A stretch of 61,069 nucleotides of DNA from Planctomycetota bacterium. Lineage in GTDB: Bacteria > Planctomycetota > Planctomycetia > Gemmatales > Gemmataceae. A program made the position numbers and the translations under genes. The notes beneath the pieces are model-generated. The model searched no databases. It was not told the DNA's origin and saw nothing but the letters and a program-made list of their open reading frames with translations. The stretch is taken from NCBI GenBank assembly GCA_021413735.1, contig JAIOPV010000213.1:1-61069 (forward strand). The letters are read 5' to 3'. The first letter of the stretch is position 1. Each line of letters starts with the position of its first letter. Of the stretch, positions 9,237 through 17,461 are shown piece after piece.

Positions 9237-9284
9237 CCGAGCCCGAGCGCCAGCGAGGGAGACCTCGCCGGCGCTCGGGCTCGG
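9237..9284. repeat. GC-rich hairpin repeat between two secreted-protein genes
   Basis: A perfect 15-bp inverted repeat, CCGAGCCCGAGCGCC at 9237-9251 with its complement at 9270-9284, encloses a smaller GCGAGG/CCTCGC stem. It lies 18 bp after a stop codon and could act as a terminator or mRNA-stabilising structure, but no U-tract follows. Confidence 0.75.
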
Positions 9285-9315
9285 TCGTTTCTCGCTCGCC
9301 ATTTCGGAGAACGCC

Positions 9316-10455
9316 ATGCGCCACACGCTTTGTCTTTTTCTGCTCGCAGCGCTGTGCCCCGCAGGACGCGCCGACGAACGCCCCTCGGTTGGTCTCACCA
9401 CCGCGAAGCCTGGCGAATCGCCGAACGTCGAAGTGCGAGACTTGCCGAAAGAACTGCTCGCTCGCCTGAAACTTGCCAAACTCACTGCGAAGGAATGGGC
9501 ACCGATCTTTCGTGTGGTCGTCGCAGGCGGGACGAACGAGGAACTACTCGCTCGTCCTCCGATGGCTGGTACATACACGCTCACCGACACCGGCATTCTG
9601 TTTGAGCCACAGTTTCCGCTCGTCGCCGGTCGCGAATACGTCGCGGTGCTGCACGATCTACCTAAAGGACCGCCGATGCTCGCGAAGGTGAGCGTGGCGA
9701 AGCCGCCTGCTGGTCCGCGTGTGGCGATCAGTGCCGTGTATCCGTCCGCGAATCGGCTGCCCGTGAACACGCTGCGGTTCTATATCCATTTCTCGGGTCC
9801 GGTGGAACGCGGGGACGTCTACAAACACCTGAAGCTAATCCGCGATGATGGCGTCGAAGTGAAGGAACCGTTCCTCGAACTGCCTGAGGAGTTGTGGTCG
9901 AACGACGGCGACCGGCTCACGATCTTGTTTCATCCTGGGCGAGTGAAACGCGGGTTGACGCCGCGCGAAGAAGATGGCCCTGTGCTGGAGCAAGGCCGCA
10001 CGTACACGCTGTCGATCTCCGACAAGTGGGAAGACGCCGAGGGCCGGCCGCTGCTTGCCAGCGTGAAGAAGACGTTCAGTGTGGGACCGCCTGACGTTCA
10101 ACCGGTCGATCTCGCTGCGTGGTCGCTGGCAGCACCGCGATCGGGTTCGGATTCGCCGTTGATTGTGAAGTTACCGAAGCCACTCGATCACGCGATGCTC
10201 GGTCGTGTGGTTTGGGTCGCCGACGCGGATGGCAAACGCATTCCAGGGGAGCTTACCGTCGGTGGCGGAGAGCGAGTGCTGACGTTCGCGCCTGCGAAAC
10301 CTTGGACGAAGGGCGAATACCGACTCGTCGCTGACACGCGATTAGAGGACTCGTGCGGGAACCGTGTGGGCGAGGCGTTCGAGGTTGATGAGTCGAAGCC
10401 GCCCTTGTTGAAAGAGGAGCGGCAGACCGCGGAACGCAAGTTCACGGTGCGTTGA
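9316..10455 (+). CDS. Secreted protein of unknown function with Ig-like segments
   Basis: The 379-residue protein starts with a signal peptide (MRHTLCLFLLAALCPAGRA). I preferred ATG 9316 over an overlapping frame at 9216 that runs through the hairpin. The body contains segments typical of Ig-like 'Big_5'-style domains: YPSANRLPVNTLRFYIHFSG near the middle and FAPAKPWTKGEYRLVADTRL near the end. These usually act as spacer or adhesion modules at the cell surface. No enzyme motif is visible. It ends 8 bp from the stop of the convergent dioxygenase gene. Confidence 0.75.
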   Translation: MRHTLCLFLLAALCPAGRADERPSVGLTTAKPGESPNVEVRDLPKELLARLKLAKLTAKEWAPIFRVVVAGGTNEELLARPPMAGTYTLTDTGILFEPQFPLVAGREYVAVLHDLPKGPPMLAKVSVAKPPAGPRVAISAVYPSANRLPVNTLRFYIHFSGPVERGDVYKHLKLIRDDGVEVKEPFLELPEELWSNDGDRLTILFHPGRVKRGLTPREEDGPVLEQGRTYTLSISDKWEDAEGRPLLASVKKTFSVGPPDVQPVDLAAWSLAAPRSGSDSPLIVKLPKPLDHAMLGRVVWVADADGKRIPGELTVGGGERVLTFAPAKPWTKGEYRLVADTRLEDSCGNRVGEAFEVDESKPPLLKEERQTAERKFTVR

Positions 10456-10463
10456 GGCAAGCG

Positions 10464-11297
10464 TCACTCTTCCTCAGGGCGTGGTCGGTTCGACCACCGA
10501 GCAGGCTTTTCGCCAGCCACGATCACGCCCTTGTCTTCCCAGCCCATATAAGCAGTCACGTCGCCCGGTGTGAATCGCAGCGTCAGCCCGCAGCGACGCC
10601 GTGAACTCGTGTTCGCATCAGAACCGTGTAGCAGCAAATCCGAGTGAATCGACGCTTCGCCAGCCTTCAGTTCGACATACACCGGTTCGCCGTACTTCTC
10701 TACTTCGGGCACCGTCTGATTGAGCACGTTGCTTGCGTCCGTCTCGCTGAGTTTGTACGTCAGGTGGCCTAACACCTGCGTGCCGGGAATGTATTTCATG
10801 CACGCATTACCCTTGTCCGCGTCGTCGATGGCGAGCCACAGCGTGACGGCTTTCGATGGCGTCAGCGGCCAGTAGCTCGCGTCCTGGTGCCAGCTCACGG
10901 TTTTGCCGTCGCCCGGCATCTTGCAGAAGAAATGCGAACCCCACGCGACCACGCTCGGCCCCAGCAAATCGCTGATGATCGCAACGACACGCGGATTCGT
11001 CAGCACGTCCCACACGCGACCGTGCCGCAAGTGGGCCGAACTGATCGCGTAGCTGTCTTTTCCCTCCGCGACGTATTGCGCGAGCAACTTATCGAAGTAC
11101 GACCGCAGTTCGGAGATTTCCGCTTCGGAGAAGATGCGGAACGGCATCAGGTAGCCGTCGCGATTGAACTTCGCGATCTGCTCGCGTGTCAGCACCTTCG
11201 GATCGGTCGTCGTGCTCGGGTGGAAATCGAGCGAGCGATTCACCGCGGCGAGATCGTCCTGGCCGGGGATGGCGTTAAATGTTGTGGGCGCGTTCAC
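10464..11297 (-). CDS. Phytanoyl-CoA dioxygenase (PhyH) family protein
   Basis: The 277-residue protein starts with GTG at 11297, preceded by GGAG. PhyH proteins are cytoplasmic Fe(II)/2-oxoglutarate oxygenases that hydroxylate small molecules. The iron facial triad is visible: His137 and Asp139 in SWHQDASYW, and His224 in LLLHGSDANTSSRRR. Arg233-235 are candidates for 2-oxoglutarate binding. Length fits the family. No pathway genes surround it, so the substrate is unknown. It has no signal peptide, unlike most neighbours. Confidence 0.9.
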   Translation of the reverse strand: MNAPTTFNAIPGQDDLAAVNRSLDFHPSTTTDPKVLTREQIAKFNRDGYLMPFRIFSEAEISELRSYFDKLLAQYVAEGKDSYAISSAHLRHGRVWDVLTNPRVVAIISDLLGPSVVAWGSHFFCKMPGDGKTVSWHQDASYWPLTPSKAVTLWLAIDDADKGNACMKYIPGTQVLGHLTYKLSETDASNVLNQTVPEVEKYGEPVYVELKAGEASIHSDLLLHGSDANTSSRRRCGLTLRFTPGDVTAYMGWEDKGVIVAGEKPARWSNRPRPEEE

Positions 11298-11421
11298 GAA
11301 TGGACTCCGGAGAGGGTGACCGACATTTTACACCCGCCAGCAGATTGCGTCAGCAAGCGATCCCGCACATTGAACCGCCGCCGCGACAAGTCTACGATGG
11401 CGCAACCCCCGAGGAGCCAGC

Positions 11422-12066
11422 ATGAGCGCCGATCCCGATTTGATATCCCTCGACGAACTCCCAGACGACGCCCGTGAACTGATCGCCAACGTCGAGCGTT
11501 CCATCGCCGAGATTCGCGAACGTGCCGACCGCCAAGTCAGCGGAATCCGCGACGAAGCTGAACGCGAGTGTGCTGCGATTCGTGAGCGTGCCGATGCCGA
11601 GGTCGCCGAGATCGAGCAGGGCAGCACCCGTGAGTTGGCACCGCTCGTGCGTGAACTGGTCGATTCGCTGCGGGCGATGCAGGAACGCCACACCCGCGAG
11701 GGGAAGCTCGACGAGGCGCTCGCGATACGTGCCCGCGTTCGGCAGCTTCGTGGCGATCTGCTCGGCGTGCGTTCCGATCCCGGCAACCTGACGGAGTTCA
11801 CCGTTGCGGATATCGGGAGAGTGCTGCTGTACGAAGTGGTTGGCCGCACCGACGGCAGCTTGTGGGGCACCGACATTTACACCGGCGACTCACGCCTCAC
11901 GACGGTGGTGGTTCACGCCGGGATTCTTCGCGAAGGCGAGCGTGGTCTGGTTCGCGTCACCATCCTCGACGGCGACGGCCAGACCTTTGAAGGCACCACC
12001 CGCCACGGCATCCTGTCCTACGATTACGGCACTTACCCCTTCGCGTACCGCGTGGAGCGCGTCTGA
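11422..12066 (+). CDS. Coiled-coil protein with C-terminal LCCL domain
   Basis: The 214-residue protein has a start preceded by GAGGAG. Residues 15-95 form a highly charged heptad-like helix (repeated IRERAD, IRDEAE, IEQG units), likely a coiled coil. Residues 130-212 match the LCCL fold: GSLWGTDIYTGDSRL, VVVHAGILREGE, VRVTILDGDG, then STRHG-like turn and YDYGTYPFAYRV. LCCL domains occur in eukaryotic extracellular proteins and in some planctomycetes; their ligand is unknown. No signal peptide is seen. The stop codon overlaps the next start (TGATG), so the pair is probably translationally coupled. Confidence 0.82.
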   Translation: MSADPDLISLDELPDDARELIANVERSIAEIRERADRQVSGIRDEAERECAAIRERADAEVAEIEQGSTRELAPLVRELVDSLRAMQERHTREGKLDEALAIRARVRQLRGDLLGVRSDPGNLTEFTVADIGRVLLYEVVGRTDGSLWGTDIYTGDSRLTTVVVHAGILREGERGLVRVTILDGDGQTFEGTTRHGILSYDYGTYPFAYRVERV

Positions 12067-12725
12067 TGTCGCCGACCAAACTTCCAGAGTGGGCCGCGTT
12101 CCAGGCAGCGATCGTCGCCAATCCGGACGACGACACGGTGCGGCTGGTCGCGGCCGACTTCCTCGAAGAGAACGGCGACGCCGACCGTGCGGCGTTCATC
12201 CGCATTCAGGTGCAACTCGCACAACTCGAAGCCGACGGGCATGGGAAGAGTCTGGAAGTGGATCAGTTGCGAGCGAAGGAGCGAGCATTCCTGGGGCCAC
12301 TTTCGATGTTCCGGATGCTGTGGGCAGCAGAAGCATGTCCGGAGTTGGTGAAGATGTCGGCCCGTGGCGGCGGACGCGATCCACTCGAAGCAACGACTGT
12401 TGATGGGGTGGATCGACTTGGCTGGCGTCGAGGATTTGTGTATCGGGTGTACTGCTCGGCAAGCGAATGGCAGAAGCACGGACCCACTCTCAGGAACCGG
12501 CTACCAATCACGGTTGTAGGGCTCAGCAACCACAGCAATTTGGATCGGGGATTGTGGTGGTCGCTCTTACCATCGCTTCGTGGCTTGCGTCTATTGATGT
12601 TGAATGTGGCAGGAATTCCAGACGAATTCATCGGCTGGCTCCGACAGCAACTCCCTGATGTGCGGGTTGGTGCTGCCGATACGCATTCCGGGGGAATCGA
12701 TTTTCCCCCGCGACCACAAACATAA
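12066..12725 (+). CDS. TIGR02996-domain protein
   Basis: The 219-residue protein has an ATG overlapping the stop of the LCCL gene by one base. Residues 5-55 fit the TIGR02996 repeat-companion domain typical of Gemmata relatives: FQAAIVANPDDDTVRLVAADFLEENGD, then RAAFIRIQVQLAQLE. The rest includes a Trp-rich stretch and a weak leucine-rich-like segment (LPSLRGLRLLMLNVAGIPDEF). This domain usually precedes leucine-rich repeats. Function is unknown; coupling suggests it acts with the LCCL protein. Confidence 0.85.
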   Translation: MSPTKLPEWAAFQAAIVANPDDDTVRLVAADFLEENGDADRAAFIRIQVQLAQLEADGHGKSLEVDQLRAKERAFLGPLSMFRMLWAAEACPELVKMSARGGGRDPLEATTVDGVDRLGWRRGFVYRVYCSASEWQKHGPTLRNRLPITVVGLSNHSNLDRGLWWSLLPSLRGLRLLMLNVAGIPDEFIGWLRQQLPDVRVGAADTHSGGIDFPPRPQT

Positions 12726-12738
12726 GCGTAACGATTCA

Positions 12739-13776
12739 TCACGGTGTCGGGGGCAGCGTGATCTGCCGAATCACGGCTTGGTTGCGGCCAAGATCCTTCG
12801 CTTCCTTCACCGCCTCGGCAGCGACATCTCGCAGCACATCGTAACCCGCGTTTACGCCTGCCTCGCAGACCGCCAAGCCCAAACTGATCGTAATGCGAAT
12901 CTCGTGACCGTTGTAAACGGTCTTCGACGATTCAACAGCCGTGCGAAGTCGTTCGGCCAGCTTCTCTGCACCGGTCATGTCAGTCGCCGGCGCAACCACC
13001 AAGAACTCTTCGCCCCCAATCCGGCCGAGCGAGTCTGCCGTGCGGATCGCGCCCTGAAGAACGCTTGCCAGCCAAATTAGAACATGGTCGCCGCCGGGAA
13101 GCAGATATTGCGTGTTGATGTTCTTGAAGTGGTCGGCGTCGATAATCGCCACCGCGAGCGGGGTCGGCGTTCGGGCACGGCGAAGCAGTTCCTTCCTCGC
13201 GATCAGATCAATCGCTCGTCGATTCGGCAGACCGGTCAACGGGTCGGTGAGCGCCATCTTCTCAAGAATGGTGTTCTTCTGCTGAATCTGTGCGAGCGCG
13301 GCTTCCAGTTCGCGAGTTCGATCGTTCACTCGCTGTTCGAGTTCCTGGTTCAGCTTCCGAAGGTCGTCGTTGAGTTGTTCGCTACTGCGTTCAGAGAGCA
13401 ATGTACCCCTCGCTGCTCGGAGACTCTGGAGCAGATCCTCACCACGCCACGGCTTCAACACCATGCGGTGAATCTGCGTCTGGTTGATAGCGTCAGCCGC
13501 GTCTTCCAGGCGAGCCGTGCCAGTAAGCAGGATGCGGAACGTGCGTGGGGCAGTGCGACGAACCCAATCCAACAACGCGGTCCCCGATTCGTCGGGTAAC
13601 GAAAGATCGGACAAAACCATGTCCACCGATCTCTTTGCAAGCACACCGCGTGCCTCCGATGCCGTGCTTGCGGTCAACACGTCGAAATCGGTGGCGAGTT
13701 GTGCCGAGAGAACGGAAAGCACACCCGGGTCGTCATCAACAAGGAGAATCGAGCACTTATAGCGAGTGACGTTCAT
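12739..13776 (-). CDS. Response regulator with GGDEF domain (diguanylate cyclase)
   Basis: The 345-residue protein starts at ATG 13776; a GTG two codons earlier is possible. A receiver domain (8-125) has the acidic pocket DDD 14-16, phospho-acceptor Asp57 and conserved Lys108. A coiled coil (130-175, QELEQRVNDRTRELEAALAQ) links it to a GGDEF domain (177-340) with active motif GGEEF at 254-258 and an inhibitory-site RxxD (245-248) five residues before it. It should make cyclic di-GMP in the cytoplasm when phosphorylated, with product inhibition. No partner histidine kinase is adjacent. Confidence 0.93.
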   Translation of the reverse strand: MNVTRYKCSILLVDDDPGVLSVLSAQLATDFDVLTASTASEARGVLAKRSVDMVLSDLSLPDESGTALLDWVRRTAPRTFRILLTGTARLEDAADAINQTQIHRMVLKPWRGEDLLQSLRAARGTLLSERSSEQLNDDLRKLNQELEQRVNDRTRELEAALAQIQQKNTILEKMALTDPLTGLPNRRAIDLIARKELLRRARTPTPLAVAIIDADHFKNINTQYLLPGGDHVLIWLASVLQGAIRTADSLGRIGGEEFLVVAPATDMTGAEKLAERLRTAVESSKTVYNGHEIRITISLGLAVCEAGVNAGYDVLRDVAAEAVKEAKDLGRNQAVIRQITLPPTP

Positions 13777-14619
13777 AACCACGTCTTCGCCCCGAACATC
13801 CCCGAATTATCGCTGGGGAGAGATGCCACTTCACCGTGAAGTGGCACCAGCAGCATCTGTGCCTGGGCGAGTCGGCACAGGAATGAATTCGGAAGTGTAG
13901 TTCACGATAGACAAATACGGAAAGTTTCCTGCATCGTGCCGAATATGACGAATCCGCGTGAACTGCTGAATGTGCTGAGACAAGAATCTGACACGGTTCA
14001 CCTGAACTGTGCGATTTCCGTTGGCGTATGGACAAGAACGAGAACTGTCCGGAAAAAAGTGGAATTTGCCGGTCTTGTTGCTTGATCCCCGAGGGAACTT
14101 CGCCTACAATCGGGACTCCTAATGGGGGCTGCCCCTCGGGTTCAATGCTGTGGCAAAATGGATGTCCACACAAGCAAGGAATGCGGCAGAACGGATTATA
14201 TCAGCACGGAAGCACAGACAAAAGCGACACCAACCCGCCCAAACGGGGTTTCACAGCAAGAACTCCATCGCGGACAGCGGACTCGCCGATCGGCAATCAG
14301 ATTAATGAGAGCCGACGACCGTTGATGACCGAAGACAGAGCGACCCAAGCCGACCGCCGGCTCAACTGAACCGTCTCGCTCGACCGATCGCCCGAATGTT
14401 GCTGCGGTTGTCCCGCACAAGCACGTTCCAACGATCGCTATCGAGCGATGTGACCATCAGTTGAGTCGGGATTTTTTTCCCACTGGGAGCTGCGCGCTCC
14501 TCCGGTGGCCGGCGATTCGGAGCCTCTGCGTTAAAAGACCGCGATTGGGTGTAAGAACCCACCGGGTGCCCGGTAACATCCCAAGATTCCAAACTCGTTG
14601 CGACCCGAGAAAGGCCGCT
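13777..14619. other. Long intergenic region (843 bp), no confident gene
   Basis: This divergent gap separates the GGDEF regulator from the sigma factor. Near 13824-13880 there are two small hairpins. A 113-codon frame at 14028-14369 has low-complexity, atypical composition and no recognisable domain, so I do not call it. The 5' leader of the sigma factor probably lies here; no promoter could be assigned. Confidence 0.55.
13824..13880. repeat. Two small hairpins upstream of the GGDEF gene
   Basis: First, TGCCACTTCA at 13824-13833 pairs with TGAAGTGGCA at 13837-13846 across a 3-nt loop. Second, CTGTGCC at 13857-13863 pairs with GGCACAG at 13874-13880. The core resembles the GTGGCACAG repeats seen at 28984 and 54677. 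Confidence 0.7.
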
Positions 14620-15627
14620 ATGAAAACCGCCAGGCGTAAGCGTTCCGGACAGTCAGCCAAAGTGGAAGACTCGTCGATGACCACTTTTTCGTCCGACCTG
14701 CTCACGCCAGAAGAAGAGAGGGAGTTGCTGACCAGCTTTTGGGACTGCAAAAGCGAGCTGGTCCGAGTGTTGGTCCGAACCTTCAACCGCGAACTCCAGG
14801 CCAGCCGCCCGCCTCTCGAACCCTGGCCGATGGCTCAGTTCATCCGCGAACACTGCACCGAAGAGCGCTGCGAAGTGATGGCCGTGCGCCGCCTTCGTGA
14901 TCGCTACGTTCACTACAAGCACCGGCTCGCCAGCGCGAACATCCGTCTTGCGGCACACGTTGCCAAGCGGTTCCGCCACCACAGCCTTGCTTATAGCGAC
15001 CTTCTTCAGGAAGCCGTTTGCGGTCTGATGCAGGCGATCGACCGATTTGACGTTTCGCACGGCACCCGTCTCGCGACCTACGCGACGTGGTGGATTCGGC
15101 AAACGCTTCAGATCGCTGTTGCACGCCAGAGCCATCTCGTGAGCCTGAGCCCGCACCACCTTCAGGAACTCGGTCTGCTTCAGCAGGAATCCGAAGCCCT
15201 GGCGCATGGTGGCAAGCATCTGCCAAGCCCACAAGAACTCGCGAGCCGAACCGGCAGCAGTCTCGAACACCTGACGCACCTCCAGACCGCCACCCGCACG
15301 CCCGTAAGTCTCAACGCTGTTCTCGACGACGACAGCGATTTCAAGCTGACCGAAGCGATGCCAGATACCGGCACGTTGGTCATGCAAGAGAACAACGAGC
15401 GTCAAGAAGCGTTGAGCTTCCTGATGGAAAACCTTCGCCCACGCGAGCGGAAGGTACTCGACCTGCGATTCGGTCTGACCGGGCACGGCACGCACAGCCT
15501 GCGTCAAATCGGTCATCTGCTCCGGATCAGCAAGGAGCGAGTGCGGCAGATTCAAAACCGCGCTCTGGAGAAGCTCAAGGCAAACGCCGAGCGCGTTGGC
15601 TGGGAGCCGACCCTGCTGCTTGAGTGA
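14620..15627 (+). CDS. RNA polymerase sigma-70 factor, RpoD/RpoS-like (group 2)
   Basis: The 335-residue protein starts at ATG 14620, preceded by GAGAAAGG. It directs RNA polymerase to a promoter set. Region 2 spans about 93-175, with the -10 recognition stretch YSDLLQEAVCGLMQAIDRFD followed by RLATYATWWIRQ. Region 3 follows (PSPQELASRTGSSLEHL), and region 4 (about 270-325) has the HTH SLRQIGHLLRISKERVRQIQ. There is no region 1.1, so it is an alternative, not the housekeeping, factor. An intrinsic terminator lies 30 bp after the stop, so it is probably monocistronic. Its promoters are unknown. Confidence 0.93.
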   Translation: MKTARRKRSGQSAKVEDSSMTTFSSDLLTPEEERELLTSFWDCKSELVRVLVRTFNRELQASRPPLEPWPMAQFIREHCTEERCEVMAVRRLRDRYVHYKHRLASANIRLAAHVAKRFRHHSLAYSDLLQEAVCGLMQAIDRFDVSHGTRLATYATWWIRQTLQIAVARQSHLVSLSPHHLQELGLLQQESEALAHGGKHLPSPQELASRTGSSLEHLTHLQTATRTPVSLNAVLDDDSDFKLTEAMPDTGTLVMQENNERQEALSFLMENLRPRERKVLDLRFGLTGHGTHSLRQIGHLLRISKERVRQIQNRALEKLKANAERVGWEPTLLLE

Positions 15628-15656
15628 CTTCCAGATTTCTGAGAGGTATGATGAAG

Positions 15657-15684
15657 CCCACGGACTCGTTCCGTGGGTTTTTTT
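15657..15684 (+). terminator. Rho-independent terminator of the sigma factor gene
   Basis: A perfect 8-bp stem, CCCACGGA at 15657-15664 with TCCGTGGG at 15670-15677, has a 5-nt loop and is followed by seven T residues. Confidence 0.88.
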
Positions 15685-15698
15685 CATTCGAGGTTGCC

Positions 15699-16796
15699 AT
15701 GCGAGTACCTCTCTTGATACTGGCCGGGTTACTGTTCATTACTGCGGGCTGCAGTCGCTTCCGAGAGAAGGCGCCGACACCTGCCGGTGGCGAGAGCTTC
15801 GCCCAGCTCGGGCCGGTTGGGTTATCAGTGGAGTCGGTCCGACACGACGCGATTCGCATGCGCGGCATGATGGGACAGATGGGCGAGTCTCACGAGAAAG
15901 TGCTGACGATCAAGACGCGGTTCAAGCTCATCGACACGAGTACGCCCGTGAAACAGTCCGCTCTGCAACGCGACGGCACAATGCTCGGAGGCGGCTTGCT
16001 CAAAGTTCGTGACGAAACGGGTCGCGAGTTCAAGCCCGTCGGCGGATTTGGCTTCAATGCGGTCAGTGCTCGCCGAACCGATGACGCGATTCTCACAGCC
16101 GAGAACCCGGAAGCAACCGATGTCCTCACTTTCGAGACGGTTGCTGGTGCGCAGGGTGATCTGATTCTCGAAGTGCCCGCGAACTACCAGGTGAAGCAAT
16201 CCGACGGCACTTTTCTCCAGCCGAAAGATCCGGGCACGTTCAAGTTTCGCATCCCGCACGCGATGTGGGCCGAACCGCCGCCCGCGACCGAAGCCGGCCC
16301 CGGAAACTGGGCCACGGTGGGGCCGGTGTCGGTCGCCATCGAGAGCGTGAAAGTCGGCAAGGCGAAGGTGAACCCGTTCCAACCAACGCGACCGAACGCA
16401 ATTGCCGAAACCAAGGATGACGTGTTCTCGATCGTGGTAAAGTCGAAACTCGCGAACCCTGCTGCGAAGGTGAAGAAACCGCCGTTCATCTCGGATGGGG
16501 GCTTCGCCCGGGTTTCCGTGACCTTGAAAAACAAGGCAGGCGAGAGCTATCCCGTCCTCACATCGTTCGGCTTCGATAAGCTCATTGGCCGTCAAGTACG
16601 AGACCAAGAGCTGACGCCAACTCAACCTGAGGTCACGGATCTGCTGACATTCGACGCCAAGGCCGCGTCAGCAGACGAGGTATTCCTGACGCTGTGGCCT
16701 GTGTGGGAAGAGCAGACGCCCAATAACACCTGGGCCGATCCGAAGTACGACGACGAGTTCCGGTTCCGCATCCCAAAATCGATGTGGGCGAAGTGA
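15699..16796 (+). CDS. Lipoprotein with two homologous halves, unknown function
   Basis: The 365-residue protein starts at ATG 15699, giving a lipoprotein signal with lipobox Thr15-Ala-Gly-Cys18. Two similar blocks of about 165 residues follow. Each opens with a GPVxxxxESV strand (GPVGLSVESVRHDAI and GPVSVAIESVKVGKA), contains FGF and a TDLLTF or TDVLTF strand, and ends in FRIPxxMWA. This indicates an internal duplication, probably of a beta-sandwich module. It is likely exported and membrane-anchored. No enzymatic motif is seen. The gene starts 15 bp after a terminator, so it needs its own promoter or readthrough. Confidence 0.8.
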   Translation: MRVPLLILAGLLFITAGCSRFREKAPTPAGGESFAQLGPVGLSVESVRHDAIRMRGMMGQMGESHEKVLTIKTRFKLIDTSTPVKQSALQRDGTMLGGGLLKVRDETGREFKPVGGFGFNAVSARRTDDAILTAENPEATDVLTFETVAGAQGDLILEVPANYQVKQSDGTFLQPKDPGTFKFRIPHAMWAEPPPATEAGPGNWATVGPVSVAIESVKVGKAKVNPFQPTRPNAIAETKDDVFSIVVKSKLANPAAKVKKPPFISDGGFARVSVTLKNKAGESYPVLTSFGFDKLIGRQVRDQELTPTQPEVTDLLTFDAKAASADEVFLTLWPVWEEQTPNNTWADPKYDDEFRFRIPKSMWAK

Positions 16797-16811
16797 GGGA
16801 TGGTCTTGGTC

Positions 16812-16829
16812 TTCGCCGCAAGCGGCGAA
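16812..16829. repeat. Short palindrome TTCGCCGC/GCGGCGAA
   Basis: An 8-bp inverted repeat with a 2-nt centre lies 16 bp after a stop codon. It shares the GCCGCAAGCGGC core with the 38-bp palindrome at 7978. Confidence 0.7.
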
Positions 16830-16970
16830 AATCGGTTTCTTCGACAGAATCGGCAGTCTTCGCACGCTTGCCGTAGAATCCGCAGGTTCGCTTACCTTCC
16901 GGACTCGACGAGAACTCCCTGAAATGGTGAGGTGAAGAGATCACCGTTGCTCCGTCTCCGGGAGTTCGCC

Positions 16971-17360
16971 ATGTCTCGACTCTTGCTCGCCATGTTCGCC
17001 ACGGTTGCGTTTGCTGGGATAACCCAGGCACAACAATCCCCGCTGGCGGGCCGCTGGGACGGCTACTGGATCAGCGACAAGAATGGACACACTGGCCCGC
17101 TTCACGGCCGGTTCCGACAGATCGACAGCAATACCTACCGCGTCGCGTTCCACGGGCGGTTCGCCAAGATCATTCCGTTCTGGTACACCACGAAACTCCA
17201 CGTCGAAGGTGCTGGCGATGGTGTCGTGCTGCTCGGCGCCAGTCAGAACCTGCCGCTGCTCGGCGAGTACCGCACCACAGCCACCGCAACGGACACTTCC
17301 TTCAACGCGACATTCACCTCTCGAAAAGACTCGGGACGCTTCGTGCTGAATCGACGGTAA
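16971..17360 (+). CDS. Small secreted protein, unknown function
   Basis: The 129-residue protein starts at ATG 16971 with GGGAG upstream. The signal peptide is MSRLLLAMFATVAFAGITQA, cleaved before QQS. The mature part is about 109 residues of predicted beta structure, opening with LAGRWDGYWISDKNGHTGPL and continuing with strands such as NTYRVAFHGRFAKI and DGVVLLGASQNLPLLGEY. It resembles small lipocalin- or avidin-like barrels in strand rhythm, but this is only an impression. It precedes the GAF-kinase on the same strand. Confidence 0.72.
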   Translation: MSRLLLAMFATVAFAGITQAQQSPLAGRWDGYWISDKNGHTGPLHGRFRQIDSNTYRVAFHGRFAKIIPFWYTTKLHVEGAGDGVVLLGASQNLPLLGEYRTTATATDTSFNATFTSRKDSGRFVLNRR

Positions 17361-17461
17361 GCGGTGAAGACCGGGAACCACAGCCGCGTTCTCCTGTACA
17401 ATTTGATGGGCGAATCAGATCGAGCTTCGCCGGGATCACGTTGATCGTCGAGAATGCGCTG

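Noticed and set aside
9216..9605. Frame starting across the hairpin at 9237
   Set aside because: Its first part is the repeat; the overlapping frame at 9316 has a signal peptide.
14028..14369. 113-codon frame upstream of the sigma factor
   Set aside because: Unusual composition, no ribosome site or domain.
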